DNA of 64,000 nucleotides from a gamma proteobacterium HIMB55 (GTDB lineage: Bacteria > Pseudomonadota > Gammaproteobacteria > Pseudomonadales > Halieaceae), in the NCBI GenBank assembly GCA_000227505.4, contig AGIF02000001.1, positions 1,818,035 to 1,882,034 of the forward strand, written 5' to 3'. How positions within the stretch are numbered: position 1 is the first letter of the stretch; each line of letters starts with the position of its first letter. The notes beneath the pieces are model-generated. The model worked only from the letters and a program-made list of their open reading frames with translations. It was not told the origin of the DNA and ran no database searches. The translations under genes and the position numbers were made by a program. Shown here in pieces: positions 38,136 to 51,968 of the stretch.

Positions 38136-38614
38136 ACCTCTCCGTACACGTAGATTGCAATAATCAAGAGGCGCCAAAACCTGAAGCTTTCGAGTCATGG
38201 GTGGCGACCGCCCTTTCAGGCGACCACGCTCGATGGCGTCCAACCGAAATCGCAGAAGTCAGCATCCAAGTGGTCGACAGTGAGGAGATGACTCGCTTCA
38301 ACCACCAATATCGTGGCAAAGAGTCCGATACAAATGTGCTCTCTTTCCCAGTAGATGCTGACTTACAGAAACAAACCGGTTTACTCGGTGACCTCATTAT
38401 TTGCAGTGATGTTGTGCAACGCGAGGCACAACAGCAGTCAAAAACACCCGAGCACCACTGGGCACATATGACCATTCACGGCACGCTCCATTTACTCGGC
38501 TATGACCACATCGCAGACGAGGACGCAGAATTAATGGAAGCGATTGAAGTCGCACGTCTAGCTCAGCTGTCCATTCCCAACCCTTACAACCAAACTGAAA
38601 ACCTCACGCAATGA
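38132..38614 (+). CDS. ybeY: Endoribonuclease YbeY
   Basis: 160 residues, normal length. The metal-binding motif HGTLHLLGYDH (H-x3-H-x5-H) and the preceding DTNVLSFP motif are diagnostic. YbeY is a single-strand RNase for 16S rRNA 3' maturation and 70S quality control. Both ends overlap neighbours by 4 bp (ybeZ and corC), so the three genes form a tight unit. Confidence 0.97.
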   Translation: MNLSVHVDCNNQEAPKPEAFESWVATALSGDHARWRPTEIAEVSIQVVDSEEMTRFNHQYRGKESDTNVLSFPVDADLQKQTGLLGDLIICSDVVQREAQQQSKTPEHHWAHMTIHGTLHLLGYDHIADEDAELMEAIEVARLAQLSIPNPYNQTENLTQ

Positions 38615-39459
38615 ACACGAACGACACGCGCAATAACGAATCTGACGAGCGATCCTGGCTGGATCGCTTGACACAGATGGTGACGGGGACGCCTTATACC
38701 CGGGCCGACCTCGAGGGTTTGCTGCAGTTGGCTGTGGACAATGAGGTTATCGATGACGATGCGCGAAACATCATGGAAGGCGCCCTGACGGTTGGCGAGA
38801 TGCAAGCGCGCGACGCCATGATCCCACGGGCGCAAATGGTCGTGATTCGATCAGGGGCGACCTTGGATGAAGTTTTGCCGCAAATCATTCACACAGGACA
38901 CTCGCGTTACCCTGTAGTCGGTGAAGGAACAGATGATATTCAGGGCATTTTGCTGGCTAAAGACCTATTGCCATTCGTTCTTAATCCCAACGCCGATTTC
39001 GATATCTCAGCACTACTTCGGCCGGCGGTCATTGTTCCTGAGAGTAAGCGTTTAAACGTACTGTTGAGAGAGTTTCGCCAGGCGCGCAACCATATGGCGA
39101 TCGTTATCGACGAGTACGGTGGTGTTGCGGGACTTGTAACCATCGAAGACGTGCTAGAAGAGATCGTGGGTGAAATTGAAGATGAGACTGACTCAGATGA
39201 AGAGGTTCAAATCCGTAAGCTCACCGAGGACAGTTTCTTCGTACAGGCGTTAACACCTGTAGAGGATTTCAACGAAGCCTTTGGCGTCGATTTCAGCGAT
39301 GAAGAGTTCGATACTATTGGTGGTCTCGTTTTGCAAGCCTTTGGCAGGTTGCCTACTCGCAATGAAACTGTGACGTTTGACGGCTTTGAATTTCGGGTCA
39401 TAAACGCCGACCAGAGAAAGCTCAACAGTCTGCGCGTCACCGTAATTAACGAGGGTTAA
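38611..39459 (+). CDS. ybeX: CorC/HlyC-type CBS-domain protein YbeX
   Basis: 282 residues. Two CBS domains (about 65-190; AMIPRAQMVVI, HSRYPVVGEG, MAIVIDEYGGVAGLVTIEDVLEEIVG in parts) are followed by a CorC_HlyC transporter-associated domain. No DUF21 membrane domain is present, so this is the short cytosolic form linked to Mg/Co handling and, in E. coli, to ribosome metabolism. It overlaps ybeY by 4 bp and precedes lnt by 3 bp. Confidence 0.95.
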   Translation: MNTNDTRNNESDERSWLDRLTQMVTGTPYTRADLEGLLQLAVDNEVIDDDARNIMEGALTVGEMQARDAMIPRAQMVVIRSGATLDEVLPQIIHTGHSRYPVVGEGTDDIQGILLAKDLLPFVLNPNADFDISALLRPAVIVPESKRLNVLLREFRQARNHMAIVIDEYGGVAGLVTIEDVLEEIVGEIEDETDSDEEVQIRKLTEDSFFVQALTPVEDFNEAFGVDFSDEEFDTIGGLVLQAFGRLPTRNETVTFDGFEFRVINADQRKLNSLRVTVINEG

Positions 39460-39462
39460 TCG

Positions 39463-44013
<4,551 letters not shown>

Positions 44014-44030
<17 letters not shown>

Positions 44031-45045
44031 ACAACTCGAGCAGTTCCTTAAGCAGGGCTTATCGTCTTGTTATCTCGTGACAGGCGCTGAACCCCTGATT
44101 GTTCAAGAGTGTGCCGACGCTATTCGTGTTGCCGCGAGGGAGCAGGGATGTGTCGACAGAGAACGTATCGATACGTCTGATAAAGCCGGCTGGCAAAACC
44201 TTGTTCAAAGCGCCAGTGCCATGTCGCTGTTCTCCGATAAAAAGCTGATCGAAGTCCAAGTCGACAGTGGCAAGCCCGGCACTGAGGGCAGCAAAGCAAT
44301 CCAAGAATACCTGTCGATGGAGTCTGACGACATCTTGCTGATTGTTGCCGGCAAAATTGATAAGCAATCACAGCGCGCGAAGTGGTACACGGCGCTGGAC
44401 CAGCGAGGCGCGATTATCACGGTATGGCCTGTGGGTCGTCGTGAGATGCCATCGTGGATTCAAGGCCGACTCAAGCAACGAGGAATGTCTGCCGACCGAG
44501 ACGCTGTTGCCTTACTCGCCGAGCGAGTTGAGGGCAACTTACTGGCAGCTGCGCAGGAAATCGAAAAGCTGGCGCTATTAGCGAGTGACAAGCATCTCTC
44601 TGTCGAGAAAATTGCTGAGTCAGTGGGCGATAGTGCCCGCTACAACACCTTTGGCATGGTTGATACAGCGCTTGCCGGCGATGCCAGAAGCGCACTAAAA
44701 GCCCTGCGAGGCTTGCAAGCTGAGGGAAACGCCGCGCCTGTTATCTTGTGGCCGCTTTCCAAAGAGCTAAGACTCCTTATCGACGCTGAGTCCGCCGTTC
44801 GAAAAGGTACCTCGCAAGCGATTGCACTCGACCGTTTAGGTGTGTGGCGAAGCCGTATTAATCTCATGCAGTCTGCGCTCGCCAGACACAATCGCGAGTC
44901 GCTGGAAGCCTGCTTGTCACTTAATTTTGCAGCCGACGGTAGCGCTAAAGGCTACATGCCAGGCAATTGCTGGGATTACCTCGAATCACTGGTTGTAACG
45001 CTGGCCACGGGCGCCTCTTCAGCCATGCCGCGACGCCGTGCGTAA
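44014..45045 (+). CDS. holA: DNA polymerase III delta subunit
   Basis: 343 residues from ATG 44014 (MQIRPEQLEQFLKQG), overlapping lptE by 17 bp. HolA opens the beta clamp within the clamp loader. The family pattern is visible: CYLVTGAEPLIVQE at the start, SLFSDKKLIEV in the clamp-opening region, AERVEGNLLAAAQEIEKL, and SARYNTFGMVDTALAGD. Its last 70 bp overlap the 3' end of the convergent MFS gene, an unusually long overlap. Confidence 0.95.
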
Positions 45046-46235
45046 AGCCCTACCAGCCCCAACACACCTACAACTGCAGCAATAGCAAACGCGACAACAA
45101 AACCTAGCCATTCAGCGATGGCACCGTGCGCTGCCGCGCCAAGGGCAGGTGCTGCCATCATGGTCATCGACCACAAGCTCATCACTCGGCCGTGATACTG
45201 AGGGTCTATGATTAATTGCGCGAGAGTCTGGCAAGCGGTTCCCGCGAGGGTCGTCGATAAACTCAATAACCCCACCAAAACGAACAAAGAGGGTAATTGC
45301 CCTATCCAAACGAGATTGGAGAGCAAGCAGGCCGCAAAAAACATCGCAGCGACACTCATATTAAAAAGGTAACGTACATCTGCTTTCAGGCGGCTCATAA
45401 TCAAACCACCCATTACCGCACCGCTACCCGCGGCAGCCGTCAGCCACGCAAGCTCCGTAGGACCACCGGCAATTAAGCGACCCGAGACCGCAGGCAATAG
45501 CTCAATAAAACTACGACCTAGAAACCCGTTGACTGAGGTCAGTGCAAGGACAGTAACGAGTGGCGCCATGCTGAGGACGTAACGAAGTCCCTCAATAAAC
45601 TCACTGTTCACACTGCCGTGTGCCCGCTCTTGACGCGTGCCCACACCGCCCAATGAACTTAAAATCAAACCAGCCGTCGCGAATATAAAAACAGGGATCG
45701 TCCAGGCCCACGCTGCACCTGCACGGGCAATAACCGCCGCACAAATGCCCGGACCCAAAATGCGGGCAATGTTAAAAGACATCGCTGTCAGCCCCACTGC
45801 GCTCGGAAGCGCCTCGCGCGGCACGAGCATAGGCACCAATGCCAAACGCATAGGACTGTGCATCGCCGATACAGAACCCAATGCCGTCGCCAAGATTAAG
45901 AGCACAGCCACATTCAGAATACCGAGATAGGTGGCCAACGCACCGCTCATGGCGATCGCACCATGAATGAGCATCGACCACATCAAGCCATGTCTCGGAT
46001 TAACGCGATCCGACTGAACACCAAAGTAAGGCGACAAGATAAGCGCCGGTGCGAGCATCAGCGCACTCACAATGCCTACCCACAGGGCGGATTGTGTCAA
46101 CTCCCACGCATTCCATCCCAGCAGGAATCGCAGCATCCAGCTACCCAAGCCCGAGCACCAGCTGGCCGGGTAATAGCGGCGAAAACGCAGCTCATTTAAC
46201 GCGGAATGCTTCACCTGTCGCTTTTCACGACACAC
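44976..46235 (-). CDS. MFS transporter, EntS-like
   Basis: 419 residues, about 12 hydrophobic helices, with the loop 2-3 motif GVQSDRVNPRHGL (a relaxed GxxxDRxGRR). Overall it resembles the MFS_3 branch that includes the enterobactin exporter EntS and drug exporters. Substrate unknown; no siderophore genes are near. The start may be GTG 46235 or GTG 46214. It is divergent from imuA, and the LexA box between them lies 38 bp upstream of the first start, so SOS control of this gene is possible. Confidence 0.82.
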   Translation of the reverse strand: MCREKRQVKHSALNELRFRRYYPASWCSGLGSWMLRFLLGWNAWELTQSALWVGIVSALMLAPALILSPYFGVQSDRVNPRHGLMWSMLIHGAIAMSGALATYLGILNVAVLLILATALGSVSAMHSPMRLALVPMLVPREALPSAVGLTAMSFNIARILGPGICAAVIARAGAAWAWTIPVFIFATAGLILSSLGGVGTRQERAHGSVNSEFIEGLRYVLSMAPLVTVLALTSVNGFLGRSFIELLPAVSGRLIAGGPTELAWLTAAAGSGAVMGGLIMSRLKADVRYLFNMSVAAMFFAACLLSNLVWIGQLPSLFVLVGLLSLSTTLAGTACQTLAQLIIDPQYHGRVMSLWSMTMMAAPALGAAAHGAIAEWLGFVVAFAIAAVVGVLGLVGLYARRRGMAEEAPVASVTTSDSR

Positions 46236-46272
46236 AAATAGCGCCTCTCTTGCTTTTCAACGGCAATGGAAC

Positions 46273-46292
46273 TACTGTTTATTTATACAGTA
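46273..46292. promoter_or_regulatory. LexA (SOS) box upstream of imuA
   Basis: TACTGTTTATTTATACAGTA fits the gammaproteobacterial SOS consensus CTGT-N8-ACAG with the extended TA flanks and AT-rich centre. It lies 52 bp before the imuA ATG and also faces the divergent MFS gene. Confidence 0.93.
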
Positions 46293-46344
46293 TTTTTACT
46301 GGTGCTCTCTCGAGCAGCACCTTATCAACTTTGCGGAGCGCATC

Positions 46345-47085
46345 ATGAACCACTCCATAGAACAGATCATTAATCGTCCTGATACCTGGCAAGGTGTCGA
46401 TAACCACACAAACTCACGCGTTATCTTAACCACCAAGTCGGCCAATACAGATTGGCACAATCGACAGAGTGTACCAACGGGTTTCACTTCTCTCGACGAA
46501 GAATTACAGCTCGGCGGCTGGCCAAAGCATGGTGCCGTCGAAGTATTGAGCGATCACGATGGCGCTGAATGTATGGGACTGTTTCTACCAACCATGCAGC
46601 GACTCTCCAGCGAAAAGCGTTGGCAAGCATTTATCAATTCACCGCACACACCGTACGCACCGCTACTGCGCGCTCACAACATTCCCTCAGAACAAATACT
46701 GATGGTTCACCCTAAACATCGGGATGAAACCTTATGGGCGGCAGAGCAAGCTGTTCGCAGCACTACCTGTAGCACAGTATTTGTGTGGTTAGGGAGCACT
46801 CATTATCGGTACGCCGAGATACGCAAGCTACAACTTGCGGCGGCGAGTACCGACACCTTGCTTTTTCTTTTTAGATCGAGCGACGCACTGAAAGATGCCA
46901 CACCTGTTTCTCTCAGACTGCATATCAACGCTTATCGTGAAGTCACCGTCGTTAAACAGCGCGGCGGCAAGCGAGAAGTTGAAATACGGCTACCTGAAAG
47001 CCACCTGTTGAAAGTGCAGACAGCGCAATCTCACAACAAAGCTGTTGCTACGAAGACCGGTACATTCCTGACACCTGTCGCCTAA
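46345..47085 (+). CDS. imuA: ImuA, SOS mutasome accessory protein
   Basis: 246 residues with a RecA/SulA-like fold: VPTGFTSLDEELQLGGWPKHGAVEVL near the start is the ImuA signature (about residues 40-65), and SSDALKDATPVSLRLHI lies near the end. ImuA works with ImuB and DnaE2 in damage-induced mutagenesis, probably contacting RecA. GGAG is six bases before the ATG. Here imuA stands alone: imuB is 4.9 kb downstream rather than adjacent. Confidence 0.9.
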   Translation: MNHSIEQIINRPDTWQGVDNHTNSRVILTTKSANTDWHNRQSVPTGFTSLDEELQLGGWPKHGAVEVLSDHDGAECMGLFLPTMQRLSSEKRWQAFINSPHTPYAPLLRAHNIPSEQILMVHPKHRDETLWAAEQAVRSTTCSTVFVWLGSTHYRYAEIRKLQLAAASTDTLLFLFRSSDALKDATPVSLRLHINAYREVTVVKQRGGKREVEIRLPESHLLKVQTAQSHNKAVATKTGTFLTPVA

Positions 47086-47111
47086 TTTACTTCGGTGACT
47101 CGCTTCCCCTT

Positions 47112-47144
47112 CCCCGGGCTCGGTTCCCCTCCGAGCTTCCGGGG
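47112..47144. repeat. Strong GC-rich hairpin after imuA
   Basis: ccccgg (47112-47117) pairs with ccgggg (47139-47144), and inside it ctcgg (47119-47123) pairs with ccgag (47131-47135), around a 7-nt loop. No T run follows on either strand, so it is not a classical intrinsic terminator. It may stabilise the imuA mRNA 3' end or act with Rho. Confidence 0.6.
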
Positions 47145-47215
47145 CAACCTCGCTCTAGGAAATCATCGGTTCGAGGCAAACTGATTTACACATCAAAACA
47201 GTACACGTCTGCGAT

Positions 47216-47986
47216 ATGCTTAGTGGACACGTTAATGTCCGCCAGCCAATGCTCGACTTACCGATTAGTCTCGATATCCTGACCATTTTGGTCGTGACGA
47301 GTTTTATTGCATCACTGCTCACTGCATCAGTAGGGATTGGGGGTGGCACACTCGTTCTCGCAGTACTGGTTGTGACTGTCCCCATTACGGCCGTTGTGCC
47401 TCTGCACAGCGTTGTTCAACTCGGCTCGAATACCGGCAGGACGGTCATGACCCGACGCCATATTTCGAGGCAACTATTTTGGCCTCTGGTAATCGGTGCC
47501 ATTGCTGGAACCTTACTCGCAGCACCGCTGTCCGCATTCTGGCTCAACGAATTGCAATTAACGCTACTACTCGCAACCTTTACGCTCGTTGTGACTTGGG
47601 TCCCGATACCGGTAGTAAAAACACACAGCACACGTAACAACCTGCTGTTCAGTGTTGCGGTGAGCTTCATCGGGGTTTTTGTGAGCGCTACTGGCCCTCT
47701 GATAGCGGCCTTTCTTCGCCATCAGGCCCAAGACCGAAAAGAACTCGTCGCAACCATGGCAGCAAGCGTGTCGACGATGAACTTTCTCCGCATAGTCCTC
47801 TTCAGCAGCCTCGGATTTTTTTGGAGTGAGTGGCTTGTTCCACTCGCTTTGATGATTGCTGCTGGCTTTGGGGGAACACTCATCGGCCTGCAACTTCTCG
47901 GCAGGCTGCCGGAGAAGCTTTTTCAAACTCTACTTAAACTGCTTCTAACGGTACTCGCGCTATCGATGATTTTCCGCGCTCTTTGA
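47216..47986 (+). CDS. TauE/SafE-family membrane permease
   Basis: 256 residues, about eight hydrophobic helices in two repeats. The family glycine motif ASVGIGGGTLVLAVL occurs in the first repeat, and a related pattern (ATGPLIAAFLR) in the second. Members export or import sulfonates, sulfite or related organic anions; the substrate here is unknown. The start may be ATG 47216 or ATG 47249. It lies within the split mutasome region and has no evident link to it. Confidence 0.85.
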   Translation: MLSGHVNVRQPMLDLPISLDILTILVVTSFIASLLTASVGIGGGTLVLAVLVVTVPITAVVPLHSVVQLGSNTGRTVMTRRHISRQLFWPLVIGAIAGTLLAAPLSAFWLNELQLTLLLATFTLVVTWVPIPVVKTHSTRNNLLFSVAVSFIGVFVSATGPLIAAFLRHQAQDRKELVATMAASVSTMNFLRIVLFSSLGFFWSEWLVPLALMIAAGFGGTLIGLQLLGRLPEKLFQTLLKLLLTVLALSMIFRAL

Positions 47987-48065
47987 GCACGCAAGCTAAG
48001 CACGCTAGAAAAATCTCAACTTACCCAAAGTTCGCCTACCCCGAGCAGGACTGAGCTGAGCACCA

Positions 48066-49946
48066 CTACCCCTCTGCTAATTGTAAGGCCAACATCGCAT
48101 CGATGTTTTCTGCCAGCTTATTTAACGGCACCGGACCACTTCCCAGCACCGTGTCGTGGAATAGCCGAATATCGAATCGATCGCCCAAACGCTCTTTAGC
48201 CGCTTCGCGGAGCTCAACAATACGCAACTTCCCAATCATGTAAGCCGTCGCCTGACCCGGCATTGCGATATACCGCTCGATCGCTTTTATGCAGTCGTAT
48301 TCTGCATTCGGCGTATTCTCAACGAGATAGGCGATGGCCTCTTCGCGACTCCAACGCTTACTGTGGATGCCGGTATCCACTACTAGACGCGCCGCGCGCC
48401 AAAGCTCCATAGCAAGCTGCCCAAATCGCGAATACGGGTCCTCATAGAACCCCATCTCGTAGGCAAGCTGCTCCGTGTATAAGCCCCATCCTTCGGAGAA
48501 CGCGGTGAAACTTAGGTAACGCTGAATATCGGGCACACCTTCGAGCTCAGCCGTAATAGCTCGCTGGAGGTGATGCCCCGGCAAGCCCTCGTGAAATGCC
48601 AAGGCCTCTAGATCGGTTTTTGGCATCGCAGCCATATCATACAAATTGGCGTAAAAGATGCCCGGACGCGAACCATCCGGCGGAGGGCTCTGATAAAACG
48701 CTTTACCCGCATTCCGCTCACGGAACGGCTCGACACGTTTCACGATCAGCTCGGCTTTTGGTAGCACCCCGAAGTACTCGGGAAGTTTCTTCTCCATACG
48801 GGAGAGCGCATCACGTGCACTACTTAGGTACGCTTCTCGCCCCTCGTCCGTATTGGGAAAGCGCAGCGACTGATTCTCGCGAACAAACACGAAAAATTCT
48901 TGCAGGCTCCCCTCGAAACCGACCTGGCCCATGATCTCCCGCATTTGAGCGTGGATGCGCTCAATATTGTCGAGACCTAACTGGTGTACCTCGTCTGCAG
49001 TGAGGTCTGTCGTTGTAAACCACTGAAGCAATCGCTGATAGAACGCCTCGCCATCAGGGAGACGCCATACCCCGTCGTTGGGTGAGGCTGACTCACTCTG
49101 CTTCTCGATTACAGCAATGAAGCGCTGGTAAGCCGGCTTAAAGACATCGATAAGCGCTGTTCTGCCCGCGTTAACCAGCCGGGCAGTTTCATCTTCCGAC
49201 AAATCGAGCGTCGCCACTTTCTTTTGAAAATCCGCCCAAACCGGTGACACCGCATCTGAGCCGTCAAACGGCTGACCCGTGATGACATTGTTAGACGATT
49301 CAAGAATCGCCGGATACATCCAATCAACCAGATAAAGTCCTTTCTCGGCACGCACCTCGAGCTGCTCGATGACCTCTCCAAGGTAGCTCTCTACATTTTG
49401 GATGCGATCGATATAGGCCTCTGCGTCGCTTAAGTCCGATACGCGATGGATGTTGATGAGCGAGCTAGGAATTTGAGTATGTGCACCACGAAATTGATGA
49501 AGCGCATAGCGGTGGTGCCGAAATTCGTCCATCGCCAGCGATCGCTCCAATGACATCCGATAGAGATCGAGAGAGAGCTTTCCCGCATCAGGAAGCGCAG
49601 CTCGATTAAACTCAGCCAAGTCGATAAGGCCCTGCTCCATGCGAGCACGCTCCTCGTCATTAAACGCTTCGGACTGAGGGTTCCATTCACCGTGACGATC
49701 CTTGATGCCCAAGTAGCTGGAAGTGAAAGGTTGCCGCGATAGATTGTCGGCAAACACCTTGGCAAGGTAAGCATTCAATCGCTCATGTTCTGACATTGAG
49801 GCGTCTACCACCTCACCCGTAGCACTCTGCTCCGTCTGTGCAAAACCTGCCTTCGCTGTTGATTGCGTTGGCTCAGTATCGCCGCAGCCCATCAGCAAGC
49901 CACTGAAAACGCTACCAAGGATCAAAAGCAAAATATTTCGATTCAT
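48066..49946 (-). CDS. DUF885 family lipoprotein, predicted zinc peptidase
   Basis: 626 residues from ATG 49946, chosen because it gives a clean lipoprotein signal: LLMGC with Cys21. The body is the helical DUF885 domain. Probable metal and catalytic motifs are FHEGLPGHHLQ (an HExxxxH-type site) and SEGWGLYTEQLA, with DTGIHSKRWSREEA further on. DUF885 proteins are thought to be M32/M3-like metallopeptidases, here anchored at the cell envelope. Substrate unknown. Confidence 0.88.
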   Translation of the reverse strand: MNRNILLLILGSVFSGLLMGCGDTEPTQSTAKAGFAQTEQSATGEVVDASMSEHERLNAYLAKVFADNLSRQPFTSSYLGIKDRHGEWNPQSEAFNDEERARMEQGLIDLAEFNRAALPDAGKLSLDLYRMSLERSLAMDEFRHHRYALHQFRGAHTQIPSSLINIHRVSDLSDAEAYIDRIQNVESYLGEVIEQLEVRAEKGLYLVDWMYPAILESSNNVITGQPFDGSDAVSPVWADFQKKVATLDLSEDETARLVNAGRTALIDVFKPAYQRFIAVIEKQSESASPNDGVWRLPDGEAFYQRLLQWFTTTDLTADEVHQLGLDNIERIHAQMREIMGQVGFEGSLQEFFVFVRENQSLRFPNTDEGREAYLSSARDALSRMEKKLPEYFGVLPKAELIVKRVEPFRERNAGKAFYQSPPPDGSRPGIFYANLYDMAAMPKTDLEALAFHEGLPGHHLQRAITAELEGVPDIQRYLSFTAFSEGWGLYTEQLAYEMGFYEDPYSRFGQLAMELWRAARLVVDTGIHSKRWSREEAIAYLVENTPNAEYDCIKAIERYIAMPGQATAYMIGKLRIVELREAAKERLGDRFDIRLFHDTVLGSGPVPLNKLAENIDAMLALQLAEG

Positions 49947-50077
49947 CACAATACCCACACACGAAAAATGAAAGCGCGATGATAGCTCAGTTACTACAGC
50001 AAGTCGGAGCACCGTTTGTGCTTGCCTGAACAAGGTCCGAACCTTAAGGTCTACTCACGAGTAGTGGAGAATAAATT

Positions 50078-51601
50078 GTGTCGAAGGGACCCATACCAAC
50101 CGATGCGCAAATGCATCTCGATCAGACTAAGGCTGAGACGCTTGATGGTACTCGCACGCGCGCAACCGAAAAGCGACACAGCAAAGGGTACCGAACGGCG
50201 CGGGAAAATTTGCAGGACCTCGTCGATGACAATAGCTTCATTGAATACGGTCAGCTAGCTGTTGCTGCCCAACGCGATCGTCGAGACCCATCTACGCTTC
50301 GTGTTGATACCGCAGCAGATGGCGTCATTACCGGCACAGCGACAATCAACGCTGCACTTTGTCCAAATAAGCGTACTGACGTGGCTGTCGCTATCTACGA
50401 CTACAGCGTGCTCGCCGGAACCCAAGGCTTTTTTCACCACCAAAAGCTTGACCGTATCTTTGAGATCGCTGAGCGAGAGCGACTGCCGTTTGTCATGTAC
50501 ACCGAAGGTGGTGGCGGACGCCCCGGTGATACCGACGTCAAGGTAAACATCGCTGGTCTCAATAGCACTTCTTTTAGTCGCTGGGCGGGACTCACCGGCA
50601 AGGTACCCCGCATTACGGTGAATAATGGCTACTGCTTTGCAGGTAATGCAGCGCTCTTTGGTGCGGGTGATGTTCGCATTGCGACAAAGAGTTCATCGAT
50701 TGGTATGGCAGGACCCGCCATGATTGAAGGTGGCGGACTCGGCGTCTTCCACCCTGATGAAATCGGCCCCGTTAACACGCTCTGTAACGTCGGCGCCGTC
50801 GATCTGCTTGCAGAAGACGAGGCGCACGCAACCGCACTCGCCAAATGGGCCTTAAGCTACACACAGGGAAACACCTCCCCCGGTACTGTGGCTGATCAAA
50901 CCGCCCTCAGGGCTTGTCTACCTGAGAATCGACGGATGGCTTACGACGTTCGGAAAGTCATGGAGATCCTATTCGATCAACAGTCAGTGCTTGAACTTCG
51001 TCCGGTCTACGGCCGTGCTGTGGTGACTGCATTTGCGCGTATTGAAGGTCACCCCGTCGCTGTTATCGCCAGCGACTGCCGGCATCTAGGTGGAGCCATT
51101 GACGTTGACGCTGCGCGTAAAGCAGGTGAAATGATGGAGTTGGCGAAGCGCTGGCAGTTGCCGATTGTATCTCTCGTTGATACCCCCGGATTTATGGTTG
51201 GCCCGGAAAGCGAGGCCATGGGCGCCGCAAAGGTTATGCCTGAACTCTTCAACACGGCTGCCGGCGTCACAACACCGTGGGTGGGCCTTTTCCTACGACG
51301 CGGCTATGGCCTGGGAGCGATGGCGCTTGTTGGTGGCTCATTTGAATTCCCAACGCTCACGGCGAGCTGGCCACAAGGTGAGTTCGGCGGCATGGGCCTT
51401 GAAGGCGCTGTTCGACTTGGCTTCAAGAAGGAACTCGAAGCAACACCCGCCGGCGAAGCCCGCGATGCGCTGTATGAAAAGCTGGTCGCGGAGATGTATC
51501 AAAAAGGTCGCGCCACGGAAGCGGCGGCGTATCTTGAAATCGATATGGTCATAGACCCAGCAGAAAGTCGTGCAGTGATTTTGCGAGGCTTAGGTTTATA
51601 G
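50078..51601 (+). CDS. Acyl-CoA carboxylase carboxyltransferase subunit
   Basis: 507 residues of the crotonase-fold carboxyltransferase family (PCC/MCC/GCD beta-like). Visible are the N-terminal half (RTARENLQDLVDD, AVAIYDYSVLAGTQGFFHHQKLDRI in part, GGGGRPGD) and the C-terminal half (LVDTPGFMVGPESE, RRGYGLGAMALVGGS, PQGEFGGMGLEGAVRLG). It moves carboxyl from biotin to an acyl-CoA. No biotin carboxylase gene is adjacent, so the partner and acyl substrate are unknown. GTG start with GGAG upstream. Its stop codon lies in the first unit of the downstream 15-bp repeat. Confidence 0.88.
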   Translation: MSKGPIPTDAQMHLDQTKAETLDGTRTRATEKRHSKGYRTARENLQDLVDDNSFIEYGQLAVAAQRDRRDPSTLRVDTAADGVITGTATINAALCPNKRTDVAVAIYDYSVLAGTQGFFHHQKLDRIFEIAERERLPFVMYTEGGGGRPGDTDVKVNIAGLNSTSFSRWAGLTGKVPRITVNNGYCFAGNAALFGAGDVRIATKSSSIGMAGPAMIEGGGLGVFHPDEIGPVNTLCNVGAVDLLAEDEAHATALAKWALSYTQGNTSPGTVADQTALRACLPENRRMAYDVRKVMEILFDQQSVLELRPVYGRAVVTAFARIEGHPVAVIASDCRHLGGAIDVDAARKAGEMMELAKRWQLPIVSLVDTPGFMVGPESEAMGAAKVMPELFNTAAGVTTPWVGLFLRRGYGLGAMALVGGSFEFPTLTASWPQGEFGGMGLEGAVRLGFKKELEATPAGEARDALYEKLVAEMYQKGRATEAAAYLEIDMVIDPAESRAVILRGLGL

Positions 51602-51794
51602 ATTCTGGGTTTATAGATTCTGGGTTTATAGATTCTGGGTTTATAGATTCTGGGTTTATAGATTCTGGGTTTATAAGCTCTGGGTGTATAGAGCCTAGGC
51701 TTGCAAGGCACTGATTTTTTGAACATGGATTTGAAAAATCTTGGCTTGTAAGACCTCTGTGTTTGAGACCTCAGCGTAAAGACCTTGTTTCTTA
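51586..51794. repeat. 15-bp minisatellite array after the carboxylase gene
   Basis: Five perfect copies of gattctgggtttata fill 51601-51675. They are followed by degenerate copies (agctctgggtgtata 51676-51690, gagcctaggcttgca 51691-51705) and, after a gap, further decayed 14-15 bp units up to 51794 (for example gacctctgtgtttga at 51752-51766). The end of the coding sequence (ttaggtttata, to 51600) looks like a partial copy, so the array probably arose by expansion of the gene's 3' end. Each unit carries an in-frame TAG. This accounts for most of the 367-bp gene-free stretch from 51602 to 51968. Confidence 0.95.
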
Positions 51795-51934
51795 GCTCGC
51801 CGTTTGCGGCGCTTTCATTCTCAATGCCTACGCGTGTTTTCAATGCCTTTGCGCGCAAGAGATGAGCAAAGCCTCAATTCGCACAAAATACCCATAAATG
51901 TGAAACCGCACTTGTCCAAAGCAGCTCATCATAA

Positions 51935-51954
51935 TACTGTATAAATAAACAGTA
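51935..51954. promoter_or_regulatory. LexA (SOS) box upstream of imuB
   Basis: TACTGTATAAATAAACAGTA, a perfect CTGT-N8-ACAG palindrome with TA flanks. It ends 14 bp before the imuB start, so LexA would overlap the promoter and the ribosome-binding region. Confidence 0.95.
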
Positions 51955-51968
51955 TTATGATGACTTAA

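Noticed and set aside
51798-51811. Small cgccg-tttg-cggcg hairpin between the carboxylase gene and imuB
   Set aside because: Five base pairs followed by only three T residues; too weak for a terminator call.
51499-51858. 119-codon antisense frame with repeated KPRIY units
   Set aside because: It starts with TTG and no ribosome-binding site, overlaps the end of the carboxylase gene, and its repeats simply reflect the 15-bp minisatellite.
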